This document shows, piece by piece, positions 7,482 to 14,244 of a stretch of DNA of 38,764 bases (positions within the stretch are counted from its first letter, which is position 1; each line of letters opens with the position of its first letter). The position numbers were made by a program, and so were the translations under genes. Source of the stretch: a virus. The notes beneath the pieces were generated by a model. That model searched no databases. It saw only the letters and a program-made list of their open reading frames with translations, and was not told the origin of the DNA. The stretch is taken from positions 1 through 38,764 of the IMG/VR virus record IMGVR_UViG_3300009285_002221. The stretch is one strand, 5' to 3'.

Positions 7482-8505
7482 AAAAGAAGCGGCAATGGCG
7501 GTACGACCCGCGCAGACACCGGAGGAACTGGCTATTGCTCCCCCGCCGGATATTCTTCAGAGATACGTTGATGATGAAACCGCTCGCAGGAAAATACTGA
7601 AAGAGTACATTGCGAAGCATCTCGTTGCCGGAGTTGATTACGGTCCAATCCACGTCGTGTCAAAAGACAAATGTACTTTCGGAAACTCCTGCAAAACAAA
7701 ATCGCATTTCTCAAAGGACGTACTTTTCAAATCCGGATCGGAGAAGTTCGTTTCTCTTTTCAAACTTAGTCCGAGGTTTGAGAGAGATATTGAAACCCTT
7801 GAAATGTTAAAAGGAATGACAGGGCTCATTGCCTTCGTTTGTAAGTTGTATTCGGCAAATGGAGTTCTTATCGCGGAGGGCAGAGGATCTTCAACGATGA
7901 CAGAGCGTACATACGGCTGGACTCCGAACAATGCGATTAAGATGGCAGAGAAGCGAGCGCAACTTGACGCAGTTTTGAGAATGGGGGCATTGTCTGATTA
8001 CTTCACTCAAGACCTCGAAGACCAAAATGTATCTGAATTGCCAACACAACCTGACCCAGTAGGCGCCAGGACACCCCAAAACACCCCCCAAACTTCAATA
8101 AATCAGGGGGTTCCGACCCAAACGAGGGGTAATGTACCACCTCCGGCAAGAACGCCTCTTAAAACGCAAGTAAATGAATATGGCATGATTAACGTTCCCG
8201 GCATTTCAGATCGTATTCCGCCTATTTCAGAGAAACAAATCAAGTACGTCATGGTGCTGGCTAATCAGATAGGAGATGACCAAGAAAGGTCGAGAACTCA
8301 TGCCTTCATAAAATCTGCTTTCAAGAAAGAACACCTCAAGCAGTTGAACATCGAGGAAGCGGGAACGCTCATCACCAAACTTCAGGAGAAGGTTAAGCAG
8401 GTTCAGGAGCAAGCGGAAACTGTCCAGCTCGATGCTCCTGTCCTAGACGCTCCTTCCGGTGAAGATGCAATGGATGAGGCGTTAAGAAAGGCATTGGATA
8501 TATGA
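7402..8505 (+). CDS. Phage recombination-associated protein (single-strand annealing type)
   Basis: The core LKEYIAKHLVAGVDYGPIHV...LFKSGSEKFVSLFKL, then YGWTPNNAIKMAEKRAQLDA followed by VLRMGALSDYFTQDLED, is a pattern I recognise from phage proteins encoded beside recombination nucleases; the exact biochemical role is not certain. The middle is Pro/Thr/Gln-rich linker. The C-terminal domain (ISEKQIKYVMVLANQIG...LNIEEAGTLITKL) resembles a short helical domain common in phage annealing proteins. It lies two genes before a RecB-like exonuclease, as expected for an exonuclease/annealing pair. The start is uncertain: ATG 7402 (367 residues, overlapping the repressor gene) or ATG 7495 (336 residues). 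Confidence 0.55.
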   Translation: MPRKTKNQPIIVQPKEGLLVNEKSSDRKEAAMAVRPAQTPEELAIAPPPDILQRYVDDETARRKILKEYIAKHLVAGVDYGPIHVVSKDKCTFGNSCKTKSHFSKDVLFKSGSEKFVSLFKLSPRFERDIETLEMLKGMTGLIAFVCKLYSANGVLIAEGRGSSTMTERTYGWTPNNAIKMAEKRAQLDAVLRMGALSDYFTQDLEDQNVSELPTQPDPVGARTPQNTPQTSINQGVPTQTRGNVPPPARTPLKTQVNEYGMINVPGISDRIPPISEKQIKYVMVLANQIGDDQERSRTHAFIKSAFKKEHLKQLNIEEAGTLITKLQEKVKQVQEQAETVQLDAPVLDAPSGEDAMDEALRKALDI

Positions 8506-8750
8506 ACCAAATCAAACAAGAAGATTGTACGGGGTGTAGGGACGGGAAGTGGCATAAAAGTTGCTTGCGATTATCTAGGGCGATATTATCTAGGGCGATA
8601 GTTGAATCGCAAGGAACGAGTGATGAAAGACCAGTCGTAGAGTTCTTTCAATTTGTTTTCATTTGGGTTGTTGCTTGTTCGATTTTTCTCGGAACTTTAT
8701 TTGTGATTGGTTGGTTTGTGGCATATTTATTCTATCTCCACCAAATCTAA
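8502..8750 (+). CDS. Small membrane protein with internal duplication
   Basis: This 82-residue product overlaps the previous stop by ATGA. Its N-terminal half has Cys (CTGC, C21) and an exact tandem five-residue repeat LSRAI-LSRAI. The C-terminal half is one long hydrophobic region (FFQFVFIWVVACSIFLGTLF, continuing to LHQI) that should span the membrane once or twice. Its TAA shares a base with the next ATG (TAATG). Function is not recognised; its place in the operon is conserved-looking by coupling only. Confidence 0.6.
   Translation: MNQIKQEDCTGCRDGKWHKSCLRLSRAILSRAIVESQGTSDERPVVEFFQFVFIWVVACSIFLGTLFVIGWFVAYLFYLHQI
8565..8612. repeat. Tandem 15-bp duplication framed by inverted repeat
   Basis: ATTATCTAGGGCGAT occurs twice back to back (8570-8584, 8585-8599). 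TTGCGATT (8565-8572) and AATCGCAA (8605-8612) form 8-bp inverted arms around it. The duplication keeps the reading frame of the membrane protein. Confidence 0.85.
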
Positions 8751-9559
8751 TGACAAACACAACCAGCATTAAGAGAATCGAAACAATCGAGGGCAAGAGA
8801 GATTATTGGATACCAGAGGACAACCGCGCATACCCATCCGTAACCTCTTGCACTTCGATAATTGAAAAACCAGCGCTCGTTCCGTGGGCGGTGAAGTTGG
8901 CTATCGAGGCGATTGAGAAGCATGAGGTTGATTTAGCCAATGGCTCAATGAACTTAGAGCAAGTAAGGGATTTGCTGGCAAGAGCGAAGAGGGCGCACAA
9001 AGACAAGAAGGAAACTGCTGCGGCGTTTGGAACTCTTGCTCATGCGGAAGTCAGTGATTTCCTTGCTGATTGGATAAAAAATGGGAAGCCGGAGAAAAAG
9101 TTTATCTCCGGCAAGATGAAGTTTCCTATTCCCGAAGTTACCAGTTGTTGCAAAGCATTTGCGGATTGGGCGAGAGAGATTGACTTTTACCCCAGACTGA
9201 CCGAAAAAACTGTCGTATCTCGGAAGCATGGGTACGCGGGAACTCTTGATTTGGTGGGGTGGGTGAATGGGACTTTATCTCTCGTTGACATTAAGTCGTC
9301 CAATGGGATATGGCCGGAGTTTTTCCTCCAAGTCGTAGGGTACAGAGAAGCATTGAAAGAGATGAATCTTGAGAATACGGACGTGAAGCAAATGTTTATC
9401 GTGCGACTTGGAAAAGAAGACGGTGCGTTCGAGGTTAAAGATGTCCATAACCCGGACGGAGAATTACTTAATGCTTTTCTCGCGGCTAAAACTTTATACT
9501 TGACCATCAATAAGCTCAAGCATATCGGGAAGCCGGAAAAGATAACTATCAAAATATGA
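8750..9559 (+). CDS. PD-(D/E)XK exonuclease (RecB/Cas4-like)
   Basis: The 269-residue protein shows the RecB-family nuclease signature: GTLAHAEVSDFL (H98), AGTLDLVG (D167), LSLVDIKSS (D180, K182) and FFLQVVGYREAL (Q194, Y198). These give the metal-binding Asp residues and the QxxxY motif of lambda-exonuclease/Cas4-like enzymes. It would resect double-stranded DNA ends to produce single strands for annealing by the protein at 7402-8505 or for RecA. The ATG shares its A with the preceding TAA. An earlier in-frame start at 8663 would overlap the membrane-protein gene and is less likely. Confidence 0.8.
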   Translation: MTNTTSIKRIETIEGKRDYWIPEDNRAYPSVTSCTSIIEKPALVPWAVKLAIEAIEKHEVDLANGSMNLEQVRDLLARAKRAHKDKKETAAAFGTLAHAEVSDFLADWIKNGKPEKKFISGKMKFPIPEVTSCCKAFADWAREIDFYPRLTEKTVVSRKHGYAGTLDLVGWVNGTLSLVDIKSSNGIWPEFFLQVVGYREALKEMNLENTDVKQMFIVRLGKEDGAFEVKDVHNPDGELLNAFLAAKTLYLTINKLKHIGKPEKITIKI

Positions 9560-9858
9560 ACAAGTCATTATTCGTCCAGTATGCAACGCTTGATTCAAAT
9601 ATCAAAGCTCTTGAAGAAGAGAAAAATGCTCTCAAACCTAAAGTAATTGAGGAGATTAAAAAGTCGGGGGCGGAGAAAATAGAATCTGATTTTGGCAACT
9701 TCACCATAGTTTCCAAAAACACCTACTCCTACTCATCGAAGGTGAACGAAGCGGAAACAAAGTTAAAAACTCTAAAGAAGAAAGAGGAGGGGGATGGAAC
9801 TGCTAAGGCGAAAGTAACCGAGTTCCTCTATTTTCGTTCTCCGAGTTTAGCTGACTAA
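9556..9858 (+). CDS. Coiled-coil hypothetical protein, recombination operon
   Basis: The 100-residue protein starts in an ATGA overlap with the exonuclease gene. It is charged and helical (LDSNIKALEEEKNALKPKVI, then AETKLKTLKKKEE) with a short beta-like centre (DFGNFTIVSKNTYSYSS), a plan common to small phage proteins next to exonucleases. No catalytic motif is visible. Its last codons and stop overlap the repeated operator sequence at 9846-9859. Confidence 0.6.
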   Translation: MNKSLFVQYATLDSNIKALEEEKNALKPKVIEEIKKSGAEKIESDFGNFTIVSKNTYSYSSKVNEAETKLKTLKKKEEGDGTAKAKVTEFLYFRSPSLAD

Positions 9859-9860
9859 AC
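9845..9860 (+). promoter_or_regulatory. Operator site 2 (inverted copy)
   Basis: TTTAGCTGACTAAA (9846-9859) is the exact reverse complement of operator site 1 and extends to GTTTAGCTGACTAAAC. It covers the stop codon of the coiled-coil gene and ends two bases before the next ATG (9862). No clear promoter is adjacent; it could act as an internal repressor or roadblock site. Confidence 0.65.
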
Positions 9861-9861
9861 T

Positions 9862-10125
9862 ATGCCAACGCATGAAAAGTTTATTCGTTGCAAAGAGTGT
9901 TCCGAAGAGCTTCACCGGAACGAGGAGGGGGATTCGTTGGGACACGACCCAGCTTGTCCCATTCTCGTAAGGGCACGAACTCCTGCTGTTACGTTCAGTG
10001 TAGATAGAGTATCCGAGGGGGTGGTGCATTACAAAATAATAATCCATCAGCACAACGGAAGCAGTGAGATGCGCGGCCAATGCCTTCTCGGAGAAGATAT
10101 CCAGATCATGCAGTCCGAGTTGTAA
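9862..10125 (+). CDS. Small zinc-ribbon-like hypothetical protein
   Basis: The product has 87 residues. CKECSEELHRNE...SLGHDPACPI provides two Cys, a His and another Cys that could bind zinc; the rest looks like a small beta domain (VTFSVDRVSEGVVHYKIIIH). Function is not recognised. It is followed by a hairpin with a short T tail and then a new promoter, so it probably ends the first part of the early operon. Confidence 0.55.
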   Translation: MPTHEKFIRCKECSEELHRNEEGDSLGHDPACPILVRARTPAVTFSVDRVSEGVVHYKIIIHQHNGSSEMRGQCLLGEDIQIMQSEL

Positions 10126-10129
10126 AAAG

Positions 10130-10182
10130 ATATCCACAGACCACTGGTTTCGCGCCGGTGGTTTTGTGTTATACTTTAGGTA
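10130..10182 (+). promoter_or_regulatory. Promoter ahead of structured RNA, DnaA-like box
   Basis: Extended -10 TG-T-TATACT (10167-10175) would start transcription near 10182. ATATCCACA (10130-10138), 8 of 9 matches to TTATNCACA, is 8 bp upstream of the -35 position, which itself is poor. There is no ATG at the predicted start; the transcript leads into the structured element at 10213. Confidence 0.55.
10140..10165 (+). terminator. Weak terminator-like hairpin
   Basis: ACCACTGG (10140-10147) pairs with CCGGTGGT (10155-10162), including one G-T pair, followed by only four Ts. It overlaps the -35 region of the promoter just described. Confidence 0.45.
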
Positions 10183-10212
10183 AGAAAACTTTTATGGCGA
10201 AATCTTTGAGAC

Positions 10213-10308
10213 AACCGATTATTGTGGTGGGCTGTTCTCCGAAAGGCGTTCAGCCCGTAGGACGGCTTCTCAAAGAGCCGCGCCAACAGCTTACCACAAT
10301 GCTCGGTT
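10213..10308 (+). ncRNA. Candidate structured RNA, three-way junction
   Basis: Closing stem P1: AACCGATTATTGTGGT (10213-10228) pairs with ACCACAATGCTCGGTT (10293-10308) with one mismatch and one G-T. Inside are P2 GGGCTG/CAGCCC (10229-10234, 10251-10256) and P3 CGGCTT/GAGCCG (10263-10268, 10275-10280). The P2 loop GGCG (10245-10248) can pair with CGCC (10281-10284), a possible pseudoknot. The strand after P1 is T-rich (TTTTATTTTATG) and runs into the ATG of the HNH gene at 10316. An own promoter lies upstream. It matches no riboswitch or ribozyme class I could recall. A 41-codon frame (10194-10319) spans the same bases but has no protein-like features. Confidence 0.45.
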
Positions 10309-10315
10309 TTATTTT

Positions 10316-10639
10316 ATGAAAAACAAAGAGGGTATAATTGAAAAGTGTCCTTGGTGCGGCGAAGAAAAAAGCAACTTCCATAATCACCACTATCCCATAC
10401 CAAAAAGGTTTGGAGGAAAAGATACGGTTAGGATATGTATTGATTGTCATGCCGCATATCACGGAAGATTTATCGTAAGTGCATTAGATTGCAGAACAGA
10501 AAAAGAGATTAAAGACCATATTCAAAGCATCATAGTAAAAATAGCAAGAGAGTATTTTCCTTGTTTAGAAACAATAAGCTGGAATCCAAATCTTTTAATT
10601 ATTAACCCTTCTTGGGCTTGGAAAAAGTTAAAAAAATAA
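10316..10639 (+). CDS. HNH endonuclease-like protein
   Basis: The 107-residue protein has CPWCGEEKSNFHNHHYPIPK, then RFGGKDTVRICIDCHAAYHG. These are two zinc-knuckle Cys pairs enclosing the HH...(N/D)...H pattern of small HNH nucleases. The remainder is helical. It begins 7 bases after the structured RNA at 10213-10308 and ends just before the replication initiator gene. It could be a free-standing homing endonuclease that entered the replication operon, or a nuclease used in DNA processing. No Shine-Dalgarno sequence is present. Confidence 0.7.
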   Translation: MKNKEGIIEKCPWCGEEKSNFHNHHYPIPKRFGGKDTVRICIDCHAAYHGRFIVSALDCRTEKEIKDHIQSIIVKIAREYFPCLETISWNPNLLIINPSWAWKKLKK

Positions 10640-10640
10640 T

Positions 10641-11522
10641 ATGAAGAATAGTAAAGAAGAAAAAGAAATTTTAACCTACACCTTACTTCTTCACGGGGCA
10701 AAGAAGGAGCTTGGAATTACGGCAAATGAATACATTGTTGCCGACACCATTTACCATTTATCTAACAACCCATCAAGTCCTATTCAGGGTTGGTGCTATG
10801 CCTCAAAAGAAACTCTTGCGAAGTATGTTGACGCCCAAAAGAGAAACGTACACAAAATGATAAACCGCTTGATTGAAAAAGGACTTGTTGAAAAGAACGA
10901 CGATACTAAACACCTCAAAACAACTCCAAAATGGTACTCGTCGGTTGTCTTAGTTAGAATGTCAAGAGATGTCCCTGATAGGGACGAAACGTCCCTATCA
11001 CAGGGACGAAACGTCCCCATAGATAGGGACGAAACGTCCCACAATATAGATATCTATAAGGATAGGATAAAGAATGAAAATTCTAAAAAAGAATTTTCTC
11101 TTCCTTCTCAAGCTTTAGGAGAAGAAAGAAAAGAGAAAAGTTCCGTTAAAAGAGAAAAGAAAGAAATAGGGGATTTTTCCCTTGATCCGGACGAGGATAC
11201 CATCCCCACCCGCAGTTTTCAGAAGCAAACCAAAGGTCGGAAGCAAATTGAGGAAAAAGAGAACACTGCTAAGTTCATTGATTGGTTTCCAAAGATATGT
11301 GGGCGATACGGGGTTCCCGCCCCCTATGTGAACAAAACAGAACGGATGATAGTCCAAAAAAACATAGCCGCATTACTGAAAGCAGGTTTCTCAATGGTCA
11401 AAATAGGCGAAGCCGCAGAGCGTTTCGTTGAAGAACAGTCAAAAAACAAAAACCCTCTTTCCATCCGTCCTCAAGTAGCAACAGGATCGGACGCGATGAA
11501 TAGGTGGCTTCAGAATCAATGA
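10641..11522 (+). CDS. Replication initiator (winged-helix, iterons within gene)
   Basis: The 293-residue protein has an N-terminal winged-helix domain (GITANEYIVADTIYHLSN, later WCYASKETLAKYVDAQKRNV with HKMINRLIEKGLVEK), as in phage replication proteins that bind origin DNA. A low-complexity, charged linker (about 113-200) follows, then a helical C-terminal domain (FIDWFPKICGRYGVPAPYVN, continuing to AAERFVEEQ), where DnaD/lambda O-like proteins contact the helicase. Residues 114-134 are encoded by three iterons, so the origin seems to lie inside the gene as in lambda O. Downstream genes encode a DnaB-type helicase and a primase zinc domain, consistent with a replisome loader role. Confidence 0.65.
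   Translation: MKNSKEEKEILTYTLLLHGAKKELGITANEYIVADTIYHLSNNPSSPIQGWCYASKETLAKYVDAQKRNVHKMINRLIEKGLVEKNDDTKHLKTTPKWYSSVVLVRMSRDVPDRDETSLSQGRNVPIDRDETSHNIDIYKDRIKNENSKKEFSLPSQALGEERKEKSSVKREKKEIGDFSLDPDEDTIPTRSFQKQTKGRKQIEEKENTAKFIDWFPKICGRYGVPAPYVNKTERMIVQKNIAALLKAGFSMVKIGEAAERFVEEQSKNKNPLSIRPQVATGSDAMNRWLQNQ
10981..11090. other. Candidate replication origin: three iterons plus AT-rich region
   Basis: GGGACGAAACGTCCC occurs exactly at 10981-10995, 11003-11017 and 11026-11040 (spacing 22 and 23 bp, about two helical turns). Each copy is itself a 6-bp inverted repeat around AAA. A partial copy (GTCCC) precedes at 10971. An AT-rich tract follows (11041-11100, starting ACAATATAGATATCTATAAG), suitable for unwinding. 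It lies inside the initiator gene. Confidence 0.75.
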
Positions 11523-12184
11523 AATACTTTAGCACCTTTTCGGGCGTAGGAGGAATGGAACTTCTATTCCCTAAAGACTGGGAGCTTGTGGGGTACAGCG
11601 AGTGGGACAAGTACGCTTCGATGGTTCATAAATATCACAAACCTAATATCAAAAACTATGGGGACATTAGCAAAATTCAATGGAGCGGAGTACCCGACTT
11701 TGATATGCTTACAGGTGGAAGTCCTTGCCAAAACTTCAGCATTGCCGGAAAGCGTGAAGGAATTGTGGGGAGCAAGTCCCGACTTGTTTGGGAGTTTATC
11801 CGTTGCCTCCATGAAAAACAACCAAAACATTTTATCTTTGAAAATGTTAAAGGATTGTTGTCTAGCAGAAATGGATGGGACTTTGCCAACATTCTCGTTG
11901 CATTTTCCGAAGAAGGGTATTCTCTCTGGTGGCAAGTTCTCAACGCCAAAGACTTCGGTATCCCCCAAAACCGAGAGCGCATCTTTGTCGTCGGTACTAG
12001 AGAAGGAAGTCCCAAAGAAGTATTTTTTGAGCCAAGCACAAACCGAAAAGATATTCAGAACCTTGAACATGGAGCAGGGCAAGCAAACAGGCGATACGAC
12101 ACCGCCGGAATCAGCCCAACCATTCCAACAGCAGGGGGGGGGGCGACATATCCCGATGATAGCGGCAGAAAGAGGAAGATATAA
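11519..12184 (+). CDS. DNA (cytosine-5) methyltransferase, N-terminal part, frame broken at poly-G
   Basis: From ATG 11519 (ATGA overlap with the initiator stop) this frame holds C5-methyltransferase motif I (FSGVGG, residues 7-12), motif IV GGSPCQNFS with catalytic C70, motif VI FENVKGLL and motif VIII QNRERIFVVG. After GISPTIPTAGGG it enters a run of ten Gs (12134-12143) and stops 14 codons later. The real continuation is in the next frame (RHIPMIAAERG...) up to a second G run, then in a third frame from 12337. Removing one G from each run restores a single enzyme of about 349 residues. It would methylate cytosine in phage DNA, giving protection from host restriction. A sequencing or assembly error is the alternative. 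Confidence 0.85.
   Translation: MKYFSTFSGVGGMELLFPKDWELVGYSEWDKYASMVHKYHKPNIKNYGDISKIQWSGVPDFDMLTGGSPCQNFSIAGKREGIVGSKSRLVWEFIRCLHEKQPKHFIFENVKGLLSSRNGWDFANILVAFSEEGYSLWWQVLNAKDFGIPQNRERIFVVGTREGSPKEVFFEPSTNRKDIQNLEHGAGQANRRYDTAGISPTIPTAGGGATYPDDSGRKRKI
12134..12143 (+). repeat. G10 homopolymer tract (frameshift point 1)
   Basis: Ten Gs between GCA and CGACATATC. With nine Gs the frame would read A-G-G-G-R-H-I-P-M-I, a normal C5-methyltransferase sequence; with ten it is shifted. Confidence 0.9.
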
Positions 12185-12336
12185 AAATGGAAAAGCGGAA
12201 CAGATTTTGGAGATACGAGATGATGGAATTTCAAACACTATTACAAAAGTCGAGAAAGACAACCGATTGATTCTTAACATGCACACCTCTGCACGAAACC
12301 CAAAAAGAAAGACAACGAACAGGGGGGGGGCGTTCA
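12144..12336 (+). pseudogene. C5 methyltransferase, middle segment in shifted frame
   Basis: This segment has no start of its own. In the frame beginning CGA at 12144 it reads RHIPMIAAERGRYKNGKAEQ..., then GISNTITKVEKDNRLIL and ends at the second G tract in TTNRGG. It is the target-recognition side of the enzyme. It is expressed only if the first tract is one base shorter or if slippage occurs. Confidence 0.75.
12322..12330 (+). repeat. G9 homopolymer tract (frameshift point 2)
   Basis: Nine Gs between AACA and CGTTCAATG. With eight Gs the middle segment runs in frame into MDNKHTWDTYM at 12337. Confidence 0.9.
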
Positions 12337-12567
12337 ATGGACAATAAACATACTTGGGATACTTACATGATTAACGAACAAATAAGACGGCTCACCCCGC
12401 TAGAATGTGAACGGTTAATGGGCTGGCCGGACAATCATACGAAATATGGCATCAACGAAAAAGGAGAAAAGATTGAACTCTCCGATTCTCAAAGATATAA
12501 GATGTGCGGTAATGGATGTGTGCCTCAATGTGTTCAGTGGATAATAGAGAATGTTTTACCAACATGA
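12337..12567 (+). CDS. DNA (cytosine-5) methyltransferase, C-terminal part
   Basis: This 76-residue frame contains IRRLTPLECERLMGWPDNHT and YKMCGNGCVPQCVQWI, the motif IX and X region that closes the methyltransferase fold. It is in a different frame from the N-terminal part, after two G tracts. Alone it cannot be an enzyme. Its ATG may be just an internal Met of the full protein. It overlaps the helicase gene by ATGA. Confidence 0.75.
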   Translation: MDNKHTWDTYMINEQIRRLTPLECERLMGWPDNHTKYGINEKGEKIELSDSQRYKMCGNGCVPQCVQWIIENVLPT

Positions 12568-13421
12568 AAAAAGACCTTAGACAATATCAGGGAGATGACA
12601 GGGTTGTTTCCTCTCACGAGTTTATCGAAGCCCTAAAAAACATACCCGAACCCAATACCTTTTCTGTAAACATTCCCGCACTTCAAAGGATTACCGGAGG
12701 GTTTGCAGAGGGGGAGACGTGGGTTGTTACCGGCCCAACGGGATGTGGCAAGACAAGTCTTTTGCAAAACATCTCAAACCAATTCGGTGAAAAAGATATA
12801 CGATCTCTTTGGTTTAATTTCGAAGTCCCCGACAGGCAGTTCATAAAAAAGTTCAACGAACCCACCCCGCTATTCTACCTTCCTCTCAAAAGAAAAAACC
12901 ATGACTTCGAGTGGTTGAAAGAGAGAATGGTTGAATCAATGTTGAAGTATCAAGTGAAAGTTATTTTCATAGACCACCTGCACTACCTCTTTGACTTGGT
13001 GCAATCCAAAAACGTTTCTTTGGAAATCGGGGCGTTGGTAAGAAAATTAAAAACATTTTGCAATCTTACAGGAGCCGTTATTTTCCTCGTTTCACACATG
13101 GCAAAGGTAGGGAACGTAACCGCAGATTGGGAACCCCACCACGACGACATTCGGGACAGCCAACTCACGTCAGGAGAAGTTGATGGCGTAATAGCGATAT
13201 GGCGGAAACCAAATGAAGAAGGCAAGGGAAGGAACAGGAAGTCCTATCGGGACTTAAACGAAACAGATAACCTTGCCACCATCAAAGTTACCAAAAACAG
13301 GCGCACAGGAATACAGGGCAAGTTCGATGTAGTTTTTGAGAATGGAGTGTTTATTGAAATAGATAAAAAGGTCGAGCAAGATATTGATAGGGGGATAAAT
13401 CCCGAAGATATTTTCAAATGA
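12564..13421 (+). CDS. DnaB-type (SF4) replicative helicase
   Basis: From ATG 12564 the protein has 285 residues. It shows a RecA-fold ATPase core: Walker A GPTGCGKT (57-64), Walker B VIFIDHLHYL (D137), and VIFLVSHMAK as the third motif, then DSQLTSGEVDGVIAIWR and an Arg-rich TIKVTKNRRTG. This matches the C-terminal motor of DnaB-family and T7-type helicases; the N-terminal DnaB domain is missing or very short. With the initiator upstream and a primase zinc domain downstream, it is the likely fork helicase. It overlaps both neighbours by ATGA. Confidence 0.8.
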   Translation: MKKDLRQYQGDDRVVSSHEFIEALKNIPEPNTFSVNIPALQRITGGFAEGETWVVTGPTGCGKTSLLQNISNQFGEKDIRSLWFNFEVPDRQFIKKFNEPTPLFYLPLKRKNHDFEWLKERMVESMLKYQVKVIFIDHLHYLFDLVQSKNVSLEIGALVRKLKTFCNLTGAVIFLVSHMAKVGNVTADWEPHHDDIRDSQLTSGEVDGVIAIWRKPNEEGKGRNRKSYRDLNETDNLATIKVTKNRRTGIQGKFDVVFENGVFIEIDKKVEQDIDRGINPEDIFK

Positions 13422-13648
13422 CATACCAACTAGACGATTACGAAAAACGAACGGGGAGAATTAAGTTTATTATCGGAACCCAATACAGGGACGGAGGGAT
13501 TGTTGAACAACCTCATTATCTTTTGCCAGAGGAAGTTTATAGGGGAAAGTTAAAAGAACAGCTTAAGTTTATCCAGGAAGGACTTATCCTTCGCTTTCTC
13601 TGGGTTAAAGCGCGAGGGAAGTTAATACTTAAAAAGGACTTACGATGA
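13418..13648 (+). CDS. Hypothetical protein in replication operon
   Basis: A 76-residue basic protein, coupled by ATGA to genes on both sides. It begins MTYQLDDYEKRTGRIKFIIG and has short beta-like stretches and a Lys/Arg-rich end. No known motif is visible. The position between helicase and primase suggests a replisome accessory role, but this is inference from context only. Confidence 0.6.
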   Translation: MTYQLDDYEKRTGRIKFIIGTQYRDGGIVEQPHYLLPEEVYRGKLKEQLKFIQEGLILRFLWVKARGKLILKKDLR

Positions 13649-14244
13649 CAAGACAACAGGCGTACAATTTGGCAATGGGTTTTTATGGAATGAATGGTTG
13701 GCTACACATTCTCGGCAAAGTTTATTCTGATGATGATATGGAATTGCTGGAGGTTGTCGCGCAGGATATCGATGATGTTCTTGCGAATGAGAAGAGGTTG
13801 TATCGCCCGGCCTCTTACACCCTCAAAGATTTCTTCGGAGATGGGGCAGAGGCAATGCAGGATTGGGCGACATGGAGAAGGGCAGAGTATCTGAAAACCC
13901 GAATTAAAGAACTTGAGAAACAGCAGATGTGGAAAGAGGTTAAAAAACTGCGCTGGGATTTAAGATTTTTGACGGAAAAGCCAAAGGGTTGGATTTCAAA
14001 AGAAATGATTTCGAGAGCAAACCAATCCTCAATAGCAGAGATTATGGGAATTGAAAGGTCGGGTAGAGTAATCGTTACCAACTGCCCCTTTCAGGAGGGT
14101 GGGGACAAAAATCCGTCTTTCGCAATATATCCAGACCACTACTACTGTTTCGCCTGTAATGCTTCGGGAGATGCCATAGAGTTTCTTCGCAAGCGGGATA
14201 AAATATCGTTCAGGGAAGCAGTTTTGAAACTATGCTCACAATGA
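13645..14244 (+). CDS. Primase zinc-binding domain protein (CHC2-like)
   Basis: The 199-residue protein has a C-terminal DnaG-type zinc domain: ISRANQSSIAEIMGIERSGR, then VIVTNCPFQ, PSFAIYPDHYYCFACNASGD, AIEFLRKRD. C147, C168 and C171 are present, but the usual His of CPFH is Gln (Q150). The first 115 residues are helical and unrecognised. No TOPRIM or archaeo-eukaryotic primase catalytic domain is found here or in the neighbouring genes, so it may recruit or replace part of a host primase. ATGA overlaps link it to both neighbours. Confidence 0.75.
   Translation: MTRQQAYNLAMGFYGMNGWLHILGKVYSDDDMELLEVVAQDIDDVLANEKRLYRPASYTLKDFFGDGAEAMQDWATWRRAEYLKTRIKELEKQQMWKEVKKLRWDLRFLTEKPKGWISKEMISRANQSSIAEIMGIERSGRVIVTNCPFQEGGDKNPSFAIYPDHYYCFACNASGDAIEFLRKRDKISFREAVLKLCSQ

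Noticed and set aside
10213-10308. tRNA or hammerhead-type ribozyme
   Set aside because: No T-arm or anticodon stem of proper length, no CCA-type acceptor end; the conserved hammerhead core (CUGAUGA...GAAA) is absent.
10194-10319. 41-codon frame across the structured RNA
   Set aside because: No protein-like features and the bases are explained better by pairing; kept only as an alternative in the RNA entry.
10981-11040. CRISPR array
   Set aside because: Only three repeats of 15 bp with 7-8 bp spacers, inside a coding gene; spacing fits iterons, not CRISPR.
11586-12143. First two thirds of the long second plus-strand frame through the methyltransferase region
   Set aside because: Only the part after 12144 continues the enzyme; the earlier part runs out of frame with motifs I-VIII.
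11564-12337. 257-codon minus-strand frame opposite the C5 methyltransferase
   Set aside because: The plus strand has clear methyltransferase motifs; the opposite frame has no recognisable motif and is a shadow.
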